Source: Proteles cristata cristata (Eukaryota > Chordata > Mammalia > Carnivora > Hyaenidae). Taken from it: DNA of 64,000 bases. Under the pieces are notes generated by a model that was given only the letters and a program-made list of their open reading frames with translations, was not told the origin of the DNA and made no database searches. The stretch spans positions 642,501 to 706,500 of the forward strand of contig JAESUZ010003283.1 in the NCBI GenBank assembly GCA_017311185.1. The letters run 5' to 3'. Positions 1-12,110 of the stretch are shown in pieces (position 1 is the first letter of the stretch; every line of letters starts with the position of its first letter). Position numbers and translations under genes: made by a program.

Positions 1-334
1 CTACCTGTTTTTGTTTAATAAAATCATATCAAATTTTAAAAGAAATGATTAATTTCTTATTAATGTTCTTTTATCAGCAGTTATTTTGAATCAATGCCCA
101 TGAAGCCAGTTTTGACAAAGAGAAGAAAGACAAAGAAAATATGTTGTCAAAAAGTAATTCTCAAAAACAGAGTCACCAGTTAAATCCTTCACTGGACAAT
201 TTATGCCACAGATCATACTGGATATTAATTGGATCCACTGCTGTGTCAGATCCTGGATATAAATATAACACTATTAGTGATAATTAGAGATAAGTAAGAA
301 AGGTGCACACTGATGAGAGTAGGATATCTGAATG
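1..334. other. AT-rich sequence, nothing recognised
   Basis: No repeat, reading frame or RNA gene that I can support. Plain AT-rich sequence. Confidence 0.5.
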
Positions 335-700
335 CAGTTGGTTCATTCAACACATATTTAATGAGTGTGAAATATGCGCCAGGCACTGTAGAACATTAAT
401 GATGATCAAGTGTATACGTCTCTGGTACTGCAGGATAGGACTCAAGCATTTACAGGAGTTGAGTGGCAAAGAGCCAGCTGGAGGAGTAAAGAAGCCAAAG
501 CCAAACCTTGAGGGACTTCTATGCCCGCTGAGGTGTTTGTACTAACAGTAATGAGGCACCATGAAAGACTTTCAGAAAGGCAAATTTCTAAAAGATTACT
601 CTAGTCAACGTGCGAAGAGAGGACTGAAGAGAAACAAGACTGGACACAAAGACCAGCTGGATGAATATCATTTAGGGTAATTTCAGGAGAAATGAGAGGG
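335..700 (-). repeat. L2 LINE fragment, antisense
   Basis: The + strand starts with ttcattcaacacatattt, followed by gcgccaggcactgtag. This is the reverse complement of the L2 3' end (tgcctggcac... aataaatatttgttgaatgaa). About 200 bp further on, aaagattactctagtcaacg fits the antisense L2 stretch that precedes the 'tggctgctgtg' region. It is old and gapped, with no coding capacity. Confidence 0.6.
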
Positions 701-1407
701 TTATTTGGATCCATCACTAAGCCACAGAGTCTGGCATCCCACCTACTATAGAATCATAATGGCCTTCTACTCTAGATTTTCAATCTGTTCAGCATAGCCT
801 CGCCATGGTTACCTCTATTCACTTCATCCTAGAATTCTCTTCGGCTGTCTCTAAGATGATACATAAAATCCCTGTCTTAACCATGTGTTTATTGCTGAAC
901 GCTGAATAGATATGCGAGTACCAAGTATCTAGGGGTGGAGTCCAGGGGTAGAGAGTCACAAAATCCCAAGAGCTTACAACAGGGATGAGTATCTTACCAT
1001 AAAGTGACAGCTGCCAGGAGAAGATCATTTATAGCACAATTTTTGAAATGGCTAACTTCCTGTGGTTCACCTAGTTTTTGAAAAAATCAGCTCCTGTGAG
1101 GTAAGCCTGATGAATCAGGTTACCTGTCTTACACTGTGTTGGTTTAGCTACATGTAGATACCAAAATCTATCAAGTTACCTCATGGCAGATTGTTCTTTG
1201 TTATTTTAAATTACTCTTAGATCCCCCAAAGCCACAGCTATTCCCAAGAGAACCCTCATCTGGTAACAAATTACAGTGATTAAGGCAAGTGATAATGGTG
1301 ACCTGAAGTAATGCAGTGAAAATGAAGAGGAAAATGATTTAAGGGGTAACAAAATAGGATGGCTACTTAAAGATGCATTAGATAAGGGAATAATTATGAG
1401 GCAATGG
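701..1407. other. Unassigned sequence
   Basis: No repeat family or gene recognised. The short open frames on the minus strand (about 68 codons) have no recognisable motif. Confidence 0.4.
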
Positions 1408-1515
1408 CTCATTCATACGTCGGTTTATTCATTGTACAAATATTTACTAAGGGCTGAAATGGGGTGCTCATACTGAACCAGAAGCTGTGCTGATGCTTGA
1501 CATGGGTGGTAAAAG
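1408..1515 (-). repeat. L2 3'-end fragment, antisense
   Basis: The stretch cattcatacgtcggtttatt followed by cattgtacaaatatttact resembles the antisense L2 terminus. It stops just before the SINE at 1525. Confidence 0.45.
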
Positions 1516-1524
1516 GTCAGATGT

Positions 1525-1738
1525 GGGGGTTCCTGGGTAGCTCAGCTGGTTACACATATGACTTTGGCTCAGGTCATGATATCAGAGTTCATGAGTTCAG
1601 CCCCACGTGGGGCTCTGCGCTGAAGCATAGAGCCTGCTTCAGATTCTCTGTCTCTGTCTCCCTCTCTCTGCCCCTGCCCCCCTCACATTGTCTGTCTGTC
1701 TGTCTCTCTCTCTCAAAATAAATGAATAAACTTAAAGA
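1525..1738 (+). mobile_element. Felid tRNA-derived SINE (CAN-SINE)
   Basis: First of 27 copies. The head (ggggttcctgggtagctcag) is the tRNA-derived part. The 'gctctgcgctgaagc... gagcctgcttcagattctctgtctctg' body comes next, then a CT-rich stretch with tctg repeats, then the aaaataaatgaataaac tail. Several head mismatches and no clear target duplication suggest an older copy. Its frames give only Leu/Ser-rich peptides on the + strand and Arg/Glu-rich ones on the - strand. Confidence 0.93.
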
Positions 1739-2139
1739 ATATTTAATGTTGCTGAGGGATAAAAAATGATGCACAGTTAACAAAGTAAATGTTTTGTGCC
1801 ATTAGGTAGATAGTGGTATCATTTGCTAAGAGGTGGAACGAACGAGGAGGAGCAGGTTTGGAATATGCTGAGTTGGGTCCACAGTGCAACTCGTGAAGAC
1901 TTTCTCCCCAAGCCTGTTATTGGTAATGTCCCTAACCATTTGCATTAAGCTATGTATTCATTTGGTGTAATTAAGAAGCAGACTGCTGGGTGTCATTTGT
2001 TTGCCTTTGTAAGTTCAGAAGAAACATACAGAGGTGACCTTATCAGATGGAAGAGCCCAAATAAGAAGGAATCAGAAAGTTTTAGTTGGTTGACAGGGGA
2101 GGAGAAGGAAGAAAAGTGAGCAAAAGAAACAAGAAAAAA
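1739..2139. other. Unassigned sequence
   Basis: Nothing recognised. Confidence 0.4.
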
Positions 2140-2375
2140 ATTTAACATGTACTATTTACTAGGTAACAAACACTGCTAAGTCCTTTCTGTTTTTAAGTAA
2201 ATAACAGAGGGGTAAATATAAAATGTTTACAAAATAAATAATAACCAAGATTCAGTGAAATTATTCAGTTGGTCAACGACACAAATGTGGTAAGTGAGGA
2301 AACAGGCATTTGCATCAAGGTCTATCTGACTCCGAATCCTGGGCTCGTTTTGTTAGACGCTGCTTCCCAGTGTTA
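2140..2375 (-). repeat. MIR-like SINE fragment, antisense
   Basis: It starts with atgtactatttactaggtaa and later has gtaagtgaggaaacaggcat and tctgactccgaatcctgggc. These fit antisense MIR (the 'gatgaggaaactgaggc... gactccaaagccc' order). It is weakly conserved. Confidence 0.45.
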
Positions 2376-2619
2376 CTTATCCTTGCAATGACAGAAGTCA
2401 GCCATGCAGGTAGAGAATTTGGAAGATTCCTGGGGACAGTATGTGGAGACCATTGGGACAAATGTACATGCTGCTGACTGCCTTCATCCCCAGCCTCTCC
2501 CTTTGGCTCCTTCCCGGGGTATTATGCTCACCACTCCCCTGCATACCACCTACTTCTCATCATTCTCTCCCTAAGTGTCACACACCTACCTGCTCTGGGC
2601 CCCATTTCTTCAGACCCTC

Positions 2620-2760
2620 TGAGTAGACCTGGGCTAGAGTCAGGACTCATTAGCAAACCTGCTGGGTGATGATAGCTAAATTATCTCATGTGAGCTTTCA
2701 TTATCTCATCTCTAAAGTACAGGTAATTATTCCTGCCTCGTGCCACTTGAAAATTTATAC
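2620..2760 (+). repeat. MIR-like fragment
   Basis: The order ctgggctagagtcaggactc, then ttatctcatctctaaagtac, then ggtaattattcctgcctcgt resembles the sense MIR core and 3' part. Confidence 0.4.
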
Positions 2761-2847
2761 ATAAAATTGTCCAATATTCTTATTGCCATACAGAAAATAT
2801 GCAACACATGTTTCGGTGTTTCAGTGTGAAAATGTCAGAGAACATAT

Positions 2848-2916
2848 GGTCCATGTTAATAATGAAGATAATAATAATAATAATAATAATTTGGTCCATG
2901 TTAATATATGAAGATA
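2848..2916. repeat. Local duplication around a (TAA)n microsatellite
   Basis: The segment beginning tggtccatgttaat and ending atgaagat occurs at 2848-2870 and again at 2892-2916. An ATA/TAA run at about 2868-2890 lies between the copies. The two copies differ only slightly. Confidence 0.85.
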
Positions 2917-4939
2917 AGACTAATCAGGTCTCTCCATCTCTTAGGTGACATTCATGTTTTTCATGTCACAAATCTCTAACTCGATAGAAAGAAGCCATTT
3001 AAGGGCAAAGGCCATAATTTCTAATTTATATGTGTTCTTATAATAGTTAATACTTCATTGTGAAAACAGTGTATTTTTATTTATATTGTAAAGATACCTC
3101 TGGGGAGTTCTTCTGGTCTAAAGTTATTGTATATATTCTGATCAGATGTGTGAAAGGAGGATTAAATTTTGGTAACCTGTAAGAAAATATAATTGATTGG
3201 TGATGCCCTAAAGCCTCTCTGAGACCAAGCAGCTGCTCTCAGGCTCATAAAGTAGCACTAAGAAGACATCTTAATGCCCTAGACTTCGGAGAAGTCTTGT
3301 GATACTCCTTGTGAAGGTAGTCACAGATGCTGAAACTCAGTCTTAATTGCACTGAGTGTCTCTGGGCATTGATTTGGCAGCATGGGCTTCTCTTTTGGCT
3401 TCAAAGGGGTGGCATTTAGATGGCTTTCCTTTTAGAACCAATACAAAAACCATTCTGATGGAGGTTATAAAAAATGTTTCAAATCCTTTTCAGAATTACA
3501 ATAACTTTTGTTAGAATGAGGCACTGTATTTGGTTTTGGATTCTCCAGTAAGCTTGAAGATTCTTATAATTTTCCTTTCTGACTTGATAAATGACCTTCA
3601 AAAAAGCAGTTTGGCAAATTACCATGATGCTAGGCCATCATAGAGAGATTAGGTAGGAGCACTCACAACTGCGTATTTACCAAATCAGAAAACAACGCAA
3701 GTTGTCCTACATGTACGTTGACTAAACTTACTGAAAAACCATCCCTAGACAAATGCTAAATTGCTCTCTGGATATTTGAAGACTGTAAATAGCCTACCTA
3801 GAGTTTATGTGAGTGACTTGGACTGGCAATAAACAAAAGCTTCCCATCATTTCAATAAAGTGCAAATAGAATCGCAAGCAAAAGAAAGTAAATATCTGTT
3901 TAAGATGACCATATAATCAATATCTAGAAATTCAGTTATGACTGTTACTTAACACTTTACAACTGATTTAATTTTTAAAATTTGAGATGGCACAATTTTT
4001 AAATGTCAAATCACCGGTAAAGAGAAGTTTGCAACTAGAACTGCAGTAAATTGTCTGTGTGCTGTGCAAAATGAAGAACAAATAGTGTAATTGTGTCCGT
4101 GAGTGGGTTGAGAGGATGGCAACGTGAGATTGAGGAAGACAGAAATCTTGGTACTGTCTTCTACTGTACATAAGTCTTCCCCTTACCAGACAGAGATTTA
4201 TCATTATACAGGGAGAACCTCTTTCAGAAAAATAAAAAATAAAATAAAAAATAAGTCGCCATTTGAATTTATCTGGAAACTACATTTGCTACATAGAAGA
4301 TGTTTAGTCTCATTTGTATATTTATTCATCACTCTTCACGTGTAGTTTTGATTCTAATCTGACCATAAACTTTACAAACCGAACTTCTGTGCTGATTAAA
4401 AGTAACGACAGTGCGTTTATGAAAGTCAGCAAATCCGTGATTCAAAAAGACACCTTACTAAAGGGTCAGGATTTTATATTAAGAAAGAATGTCTGAAAGC
4501 ATGGAAGAAATGCTACTCTTTGGGTAAAGATATTCTATTGCTGTGAAAATCATACATTAATAATTCATTTTTCATAGTATCTGCACTTCTGGCTCTTGGA
4601 AAAGCATAATAGTTTGAAAGGCCTACAGGGGTGAGAAGGAGCATTATGTGCCTATCTGAGGCACCCTTTAAAGTTAACTGACCCCTCTGTATCAGGGTGC
4701 AGGAAGCCACCCTTGAAACATGGAACAAAATTTTCTCCTATTTAAAATCATTCTGAATTAATGTTGTCTATAACCTCCAACTTTGGAAGAGCCTATATGG
4801 AATTAATAAAATAAATCAGAGAGAGAGATGGGTTTGAAGAGTATACTTCAGGAGCTGTGTAAAAGAAAACGGTAAAGAGTGTCAAGATGTTCCACCAGTT
4901 GGTTCCAATTATTAAACCTTCAAAAATATAAATTAATTA
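2917..4939. other. Unassigned block without recognised repeats
   Basis: About 2 kb of AT-rich sequence with no SINE, LINE or DNA transposon that I recognise. Short frames of 60-78 codons on both strands around 3970-4730 overlap each other, lack motifs and look like chance. Confidence 0.4.
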
Positions 4940-5470
4940 TCATGATAGGCATGAGGGCCCAAAGATGAATTAGACCTAGTCTCTGGCCTGGAAAAGCTCA
5001 CCATCTGGGAGAGGGGATGATCACTAAGAGTTCATTGTGGCTAGTAGTCTAAGGATGGAGATACATACAGGGTGTTATTTGAACAAACAAGGCAGGAAGT
5101 TATTCTGACTTGCCCAGGCCAGGAAAAGATGACATCTGAGCGGAGTCTAAAGGCAATGAGTAGGTATTCATCAGGAAATGTTAGTGTGTTCTGGAAAAAG
5201 GTTGGCATTGTAAAAGATGGTCCATGATTATGTAAGCAAAACCACTGAAAGAGAAAGCAGTGTGATGTACTGAGGAAGCTAAAGGTGTTTGGACTGCATA
5301 AAATATCAAGTAGGAGGTGAATAGAGATGAGACAGAAGATGTTAAGCAACAGACAGACGAAGGAAAATTTTGTATGCCCTGTTAAGGAGCTTGGAGTCTA
5401 TTCTTTAGGAATGGGAAACCCCTGAATATGAGCAGATGAGTGACATGCTTCCAGCAAAGTAGTGGCAAAA
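4940..5470 (-). repeat. L2 LINE fragment, antisense
   Basis: The + strand shows the usual antisense L2 order: a 'gaaaagctcaccatctgggag' stretch, later agatgacatctgagcggagt, then tgccctgttaaggagcttgg and gagtgacatgcttcc. It corresponds to the L2 3' region and is too diverged to code. Confidence 0.6.
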
Positions 5471-5799
5471 AATAAGATACCATGTTTGTCAAAATATCCT
5501 ATTAATATATCAACATACAGTTCATATTTCAGTAAGCCTCAGCTTCTCTTGTGGATAACATTTAAGTTACAGATTAATATTTATGGAATAAATGTTGCCT
5601 GTGCATATAAATCTGTGGGGCAAAAGAAATAAAACCATTAAGTAAATATCTAAGACAATATATAATTATGTGCATTATTTTTAAACATTCTATTAAGATA
5701 GTAAATGTGAATTCCAAAAAAGGAGTGTTTCAAAAAAGGAGTTGAGACATTAGGGCAGCTGGAAAAATATAACTTGGAAATTAAATTGAACTTAAATTG

Positions 5800-6210
5800 C
5801 ACAAACCTATAAATCTGTTTTGTTTCTCCACTTCTGTTAGAGAATGCAGTGTGATGCCCACCAAATATTGTCCTTGCCATACTATGTTTCTCAGGCCCCT
5901 TGCCATTAGGGAAGGCCATGTGATGAGTTGTGCCAAGGAGGACGAGGCAGTAGTGTTGCAGGCCACCTTTTGACTCAAGCAGTGAAAAGTTTTGGGGGAA
6001 TTTCTAAGTCCTTTTTTGCCCTGTCGTGAAGTCTGACAATGTTTCAGGAGGTTGAGCCCCCAACAGTCTGGGTTTGTGAGTGACTGCATCGAGCAGATCC
6101 CTTCACCCTGATCGCACCGGATAAACTTTTGTGGACCATAAGTCAGAATAAACCTAGTCTGCCCAATTGCTTTCTCCATTCTTTCCCTTTCCTTCCCCTA
6201 CTGTTTTGTG
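5800..6210 (+). repeat. Probable ancient LTR-like interspersed repeat, family unassigned
   Basis: The stretch gtgagtgactgcatcgagca, followed by gatcccttcaccctgatcgc, then agaataaacctag resembles a common old mammalian repeat with a 'tgaatgactgcatggagcag' core and an 'aataaac' end. A 132-codon minus-strand frame (5781-6179) lies across it; it has no domain or signal and I treat it as chance. Confidence 0.35.
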
Positions 6211-6354
6211 CCTTGCATAAAACCACCAGAGGGATCTAATGCTCTTCTTTTGTTCTGCACAACAATTTTTTTCCTTGTGGGCACCACTGCTTTCAGAAAA
6301 TAGAAGACACAATATAAAAACAACAACAACAAAAGGCAAAGACAAAGATGCCAC

Positions 6355-7860
6355 AATTGGACCAAACTTTAGAAAAATATTAGAGACAATAGATCAGGAT
6401 TCTACCTGTAGCTCTATCTGGGAAGGACTTGGGTGATTGTTTTATCTTACTTTAATTGGTTTTCCAATTTTTCTAAAATAAGCCTGCATTATTTTTATAA
6501 TAAAAATAAGCCCTTTTAAAATTAAATTTGGAAGATTGCCAGAAATTGGTTCCCATGAACACCAAACATAAATGAAGTAGAAAAAAAAAAAGTAGGTAAG
6601 AGTCACCTGACATTTTTAGACTCTAAACATATGTGTGGATTCAGTATATACAATTCTTTTCCCCTCTATTGTTTAAAAACATGATCTATTACAATATTGT
6701 AATATCAAGTTATAATTATTTTATAGTTTAAAATAAAATATTTAGCTTATTTTTTAGAATTAAGATTTACTTAGATACTGTGCTGCCTAACTTGTGTTTG
6801 AATGTACTGAGAAGTAAAACATTAGTCTTATTCATTTATTTGCTTCATTTTGCTTTTCTTCAATAAATTTTCCATATATGATTCTCAAAAACATTCCCAG
6901 AAAATGTTATATTTAATTAGAAAGCCTTTATATTTAAATCATCTGCTGCTCTCTAGAAACTAATATTAGAGGAAAAGTGTCTATTACATCTATTTTTAGC
7001 TACAGATTTAGCATTTGAACATATTTGTTGAATTCTTAAGTGGTTTTGTTTTACTAAATTTTTCAGGTACGATGAAAATATTGTGGAAAAATTAAATTAG
7101 TATACAAGGTTATGGCGGAACGTTGATTGCTTACCTGTTAAGATATTCTAATTAGACCTTTTGCAGTTTAATTCCCCATAACTTAAATCTTCAGATTTCA
7201 TTTTGAATTAATGGCTTACTGAAACTGAAAACAATTTGTGTAGAGAAAAAATTTTAGCATATTTAAGATCTCAAGGATCTGGAATTGATTAAACTCACAG
7301 TATCTTGGCTGAAAATACAATAGATATATAGCCAACATGAGGTGTTAAAAATAACTTTGATATACATTTTTTCTATTCTTCAATTTCATACACTGCCTAG
7401 AACTTCAAATGTTTAAGAGCTTGATTCTCAAAACTGGCAAGGTTGGCAACCAGCCTGTAATTTACAAATAAAGCAACACCTTGCCCAAAGCTCTGATTTT
7501 TTTTCCACAATATTTCATCATTTTCCCCCAATAACATTAAATCAGGACATGTGATGTTTGTGTTTACTAAAATAGAGCATGTGTTTCAAAATAAATTGTG
7601 AAACCCTGCTTTATATTCTTAAATAAAATTCTACCTTATAATAAGTCAGGGAGATCGAGTAACATTCTAGTCCATGATATGTCTACTAGAAATCTGAGAG
7701 TCTGAGAAGTGTAAATAAATGTATAAGGTCATGCAAAATCTAGGTCAGACCCACCCTGAGTAAAATTATCTTCATGTTTCAGAAACAGAGATCATACACG
7801 AGGGCTGTCATCATTGCCTGATTATTGTTGATTATCTCATTTATGTTTTATCACTGTTAC
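6355..7860. other. Very AT-rich unassigned block
   Basis: No recognised repeat or gene. It has many poly-A and poly-T runs and no frame of 60 codons beyond its edges. Confidence 0.4.
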
Positions 7861-7861
7861 C

Positions 7862-7909
7862 AAAAAAAAAAAATATACATATATATATATATATATGTGT
7901 GTGTGTGTT
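7862..7909. repeat. A-run plus (AT)n(GT)n microsatellite
   Basis: Twelve A residues, then alternating AT to 7896, then (GT)6 at 7897-7908. Confidence 0.95.
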
Positions 7910-8169
7910 AAAAGTGTATGTTAGAAAGTGTGTATTTCAAAACGTCTCTATTTCTCTATTTTAAATGATTGCATAGAGAAAAAGCATGGCCTACTGCATT
8001 TCCAGTGAAAGCCCTCAATTGTACCATCACTCAACACTGTATCAGATCTATGTTGTGAACTAGACACAGTAGGCAGGAGAGGGGTAAGGAGAAAGGATGC
8101 CTCCACAGAATCAGTCTTAACCCTCTATGTTGTCTCTTCCATCCATCTACTCCTCCTCCTACTCCTTAC

Positions 8170-8376
8170 AGATCATGAGCTCAGGAGTTGTGCTTTCTCC
8201 ATTTACTGTCTCCGTGGCTTTCATAAATCACTTGACCCTCTGAGCCTTGTAAAATTGTAGTGACAGTATCTATGTCATATTCCTATGTGTGAGTTAAAGT
8301 GAGATAGTACAAGTAAATTGCTTAGAACGGGGCTTGGCACATGTAAGCACTCAATGTTTGTTATTATCATTAGTGG
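8170..8376 (+). repeat. MIR SINE
   Basis: It has cacttgaccctctgagcctt, then a degraded middle, then attgcttagaacggggcttg, gcacatgtaagcactcaatg and tttgttatta. This is the sense MIR 3' half. Confidence 0.75.
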
Positions 8377-8460
8377 TGCTATTAATTTTAATGTTATCAA
8401 GGCACACACTTCTTTGTTTCTATTAGGCACTTCATGATATCTTTCATTCTACCATCTTTT

Positions 8461-8655
8461 TTTTTTTTTTTTGAGAAACAGATACAGAGCAAGCGAGGGA
8501 GGCGGGGCAGAGCGAGAGAGAGACAGAAGCCCAAGCAGGCCCCACACTGTCAGCACAGAGTCAGATGCAAGGCTTGAACTCACAAACCATAAGATCATGA
8601 CCCAAGCCGAAGTTAAGAGTCGGCTGCTTAACTGATGGAGCCATCCAGGCACCCC
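8461..8655 (-). mobile_element. Felid tRNA-derived SINE
   Basis: Reverse-strand copy: T-rich tail, gagagagag tract, 'agcaggccccacactgtcag' body and reversed head ending ccatccaggcacccc. A perfect 13-bp target duplication (tctaccatctttt) lies at 8448-8460 and 8656-8668. Confidence 0.96.
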
Positions 8656-8689
8656 TCTACCATCTTTTATTTTGTCCTTACCTGTGTGC

Positions 8690-9060
8690 TGTGTAAGTGT
8701 CTATATCCATTTTGGAGTCATGAAGATCAGTAAGACACACTGCGTTCCAGACATGGCCTGTACTACACTCCTGTACGTGGCCAGTCATCATTTCATCAGT
8801 GAGGTATTCTTTATCATTCTATCTATCCAAATCTCCAAGTTACGCATTATTTCACTATATAGTTTGATCCCTTGGAATGAAGCACCACAGACAAGCACTG
8901 TGGATGGTGCCTTTGAGAATCAGGGTTTCCAGCTGCCTATTTGTCATCAGCATCTATTTCAAAGATTTACCACTTTGCTTGAGGCAACTGCCATACTGCC
9001 CTTTCAGCCTCAGCAAATGGTCTTGCCTATTTCGTGGAAGAAATAATAGAGGACATTAGA
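8690..9060 (+). other. Unassigned, possibly L2-related, with a chance 124-codon frame
   Basis: An open frame runs 8672-9046 on +. It has no signal peptide, domain or low-complexity pattern that I recognise and overlaps another frame at 8877-9059. A few stretches (gaggtattctttatcattct) resemble L2 3' sequence. I do not call it a gene. Confidence 0.3.
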
Positions 9061-9179
9061 CAATACTCTGCCCATCCTTTCCAAACAAAGAACCAATTAC
9101 CTGTGTTACTCACAGCTTTACCTCTTTCCCACTGTCTTGGAAAGAGAGAGTATCTCCCTATCAAAACTAATGTGTGTTT

Positions 9180-9740
9180 TCTGAGCTTCACTGGTTAGCC
9201 TTTCCCATCCTCCCTAGACCTCATGGAAAAATATTACTTTCTTATTTTTAAAATGTATGATACCTTCAAACTCCGTTTCCTATCCCCCCCACCAAAGACT
9301 CATTCTCCCAAAATACTGGTCTAACTTTGCTTCTTCCATTTATTCCCAAGATACTTGAAGGAAGCTTCAAATTTGCCTTATCTTTCATACTCACTCAACC
9401 CTCTGCAGTCTAGCTTCGTATCATAACGCTTTCCGTGATACTTCTGAGCACCATCTTCAATGGAGTGGACATGGGAGGTCAATTCCTTACATCTGCTACT
9501 GCTGATGACTTTTTATCCTCACCTCCTTCGGCCTGTAAAACATTGCTCATTGCTGATTTCTACCCTGCCACTCTCACAGCTGCATCTCACTTGCCCTTCT
9601 GCTCCTTAAACCTGTGCTTTCTGGGTTCCTCAGCCCCTTTTTGCACTCTACAAATTCTCCTAACGGTTTGCACACTGTATACTTTTCCACATTCACTGCG
9701 TTACTATCCACCTGCCTCGAGTTGAGCACAAGCAAGGCCA
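9180..9740 (+). repeat. Possible L2 LINE fragment, sense
   Basis: A pyrimidine-rich block with an order similar to the L2 3' ORF: tactcactcaaccctctgca, then gtctagcttcgtatc, then ctcacctccttcgg and ctgtatacttttccac. No intact frame remains; chance frames of 73-96 codons lie at 9435-9835. Confidence 0.4.
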
Positions 9741-10099
9741 CCATAGCACTCACTCACATTAGGATGCCACACCTGGAGATGAACTCTGTTCACTTTTTAG
9801 TAAAACAAGGCTGCTTAAAGCATATGCCTGGATAGGTCACCTTATTAGGAAACAAAAGCAGAGCCGATTTAACTTGCCTTAAACATACACTCTACTTGTA
9901 GGCTTCTGCTAAATGCTTGAAGGGAAACTAACAGTATAGAGTAGAGGACAAAAAAAGCATTTCCTTTATGCAAATGTGCAGGACAAGATTTGATCACACA
10001 TAAGTATTCAGAGTTCAGGGATTTCGAGGCTCCAAATAAATGGCTAATTTTTCTTGGCAAATGAAATTGAATTATTAAATTATCATACTGGTGTTGGAC

Positions 10100-10560
10100 A
10101 TTGTAATGGAAGGGAAAAGAAACCGTCTATTTATTTCCCCCCTCAAGGCCATGTTATATTAGAGTGTTTCCTGCTTAACAGCTGCACCTGCTGGTAAGGA
10201 CAAAAGATGCACGATAACTTGATTTTGTAAATAACTTACTGCAATAGGCCGAGACTTTGTGCCGTACCTAATGGGCATGTTGCCTCCTTCTCCTTTGATT
10301 GTGTTCCTTTTTCATATCACTTAAAAGGAAGAGGCTTGTCCTGTTGTGTGTACTAGCTTAAATCTGTTTTTGTTACTGCTGGAAATTATTTCTGTTGTCA
10401 TCTCATCCATTGTCAGCCCACTGTCAGTAAGGCTTGTTTTCAGAATTTAGGGTGAGTTTGCTAAGTGAAACTGTCAACCTGCTCAAACACACAGTCAACT
10501 CTATTATTTGCAGTGTTAAAGAAATGTAGTCATTCCTTCAGCAAAGTTCGTCTGGAAATA
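10100..10560. other. Repeat-free block of more mixed composition
   Basis: Less AT-biased than its surroundings, with no recognised repeat. It contains the first copy of an exact 29-bp repeat (10219-10247). It could be conserved noncoding DNA, but nothing in the sequence alone proves this. Confidence 0.3.
10219..10247. repeat. Exact 29-bp direct repeat, copy 1
   Basis: Begins ttgattttgtaaataactta. An identical 29-bp stretch is at 11670-11698, 1451 bp downstream in the same orientation. The flanks do not match. Confidence 0.9.
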
Positions 10561-11669
10561 AAAGGAACACGGTTTTAGAAATGACTAAAAAAAAGGAATA
10601 ATTTGTGATCAACCTAATTTTAGATAAATTTTAAATACATCTTTGAAGGAATACAATTTAAAGCAATTCTTTGATGTTTGACATGAGAGGAATCCAAGAG
10701 GGAAAAAAATGCTTAAAAAATATGAATGACACCTAATTTTTTTTTCTTAAAACACTAGCATTTGGACGCAGAGCCTAGAGAGTATATTTTATATCCTTAC
10801 ATTACCGTAAGTGCTCAGTTTGGAGACCTAAAGAATCATGTGGCTCATCAGACATATGGAGAAAGGATCCTTACCATTCTTAAATGATAAAATATCATTA
10901 ATTTTGCATGAGTATTATCGAGTGAATGCTGCATTCTTTTATTCCTTGTGTTCACATTTAAAACCAATATAATAATTTTTATGTAATCTATTTTTCTGTT
11001 TCAAAAAAAAATGACAAATCCTGGCTCTAAACAAAGAAAAATGGATTGTGCAAGCTAGGTTCACCTCTCTTTTGTATTGCTTTTAAGTTGATCCCTTAAG
11101 GAGGGGCTGAGGGAATTGATAGAATCCATGTATGGAAAGGTGGCCAGAGGTGCATGCCATGTCACAAGGTGTGAATAAGATGTAGTTACCATGGTCCTGC
11201 TGGCAAGCATATATCCCAGGCACCCAGCACCTAGTTAGTGAGATCTTATTCTACATGCCACACACAAGCATGCACACTCACAGGCGTGTCGTATGTATGA
11301 CCGCGTATATAGGGGAAGAACAAATCTCAGGAACCATTGATATAAGACTCACTTCCTAATAATCCACCATCATGGTTAAATCTCAAAGATATTGTCATGA
11401 TTGTCATGGGGCCTAAACACTTTTGTGTTCACAACCCCCTTCCTCCATGGAACAAAACATTAAGTTATATTTTATTATTGCATGAGTGTGAAGACAAACT
11501 TATTAGTATGATATAACAAAACACTTTTTGAGCTAAAAGTTTTTTTTTTATTTCCATCTAATCAAAAGATAAATAAAACATGTTCATGGGTATCTAAAAG
11601 TATTGTGAGCCCCAGACATTGCCTACTATGTCAAATGAATAAGATAGCCCTGGATACCTATGAGTTCAG
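10561..11669. other. AT-rich unassigned block
   Basis: Lies between the two 29-bp copies. No gene or repeat family recognised. The 11380-11660 part, starting near ttgtcatggggcctaaacac, may be an old repeat but I cannot name it. Confidence 0.35.
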
Positions 11670-11698
11670 TTGATTTTGTAAATAACTTACTGCAATAG
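11670..11698. repeat. Exact 29-bp direct repeat, copy 2
   Basis: Partner of 10219-10247. It ends with cttactgcaatag and sits at the upstream edge of an L2 fragment. Confidence 0.9.
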
Positions 11699-11699
11699 A

Positions 11700-11916
11700 C
11701 TTATTGCTTATTTACTGCCAGATTTATCACTCTTACCTTGACTACTCACTTAAACCCCTGGATTGGGAAATGCCAATAGAAACTTTCTACTTACTCACAT
11801 GATGTTACCTGAGATTTAAAACCAAATTTCTAATCATCCACAAATTAGATCCACCTCCAACTTGCATATTTCCATCACTGCTCCCATCTTTTCCCATTCT
11901 TTCAAAAATAAGAACT
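11700..11916 (+). repeat. L2 LINE fragment, part 1, interrupted by a SINE
   Basis: Shows the sense L2 order: tctaatcatccacaaattag, then atccacctccaacttgca. It continues after the SINE at 12142. Confidence 0.5.
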
Positions 11917-11918
11917 CG

Positions 11919-12073
11919 GGGGGTGCCTGCGTGGCTCAGTAGGTTGAGTAGCAGACTCTTGATGTAAGTTCAAATCATGATTTCACAGTCGTGGGATTGA
12001 GCCCTGTCTGGGTACTGCGCTGAGCATGGAGCCTGTTAAGATCCTCTCACTTCTGCCCCTCCCCTGTTCCTGT

Positions 12074-12110
<37 letters not shown>

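Noticed and set aside
5781..6179. 132-codon minus-strand open frame
   Set aside because: Longest frame in the window, but it has no signal, domain or codon pattern, and lies across sequence that looks like an old interspersed repeat.
8672..9046. 124-codon plus-strand open frame
   Set aside because: Begins just after a SINE, overlaps another frame, has no recognisable motif and no splice or promoter context.
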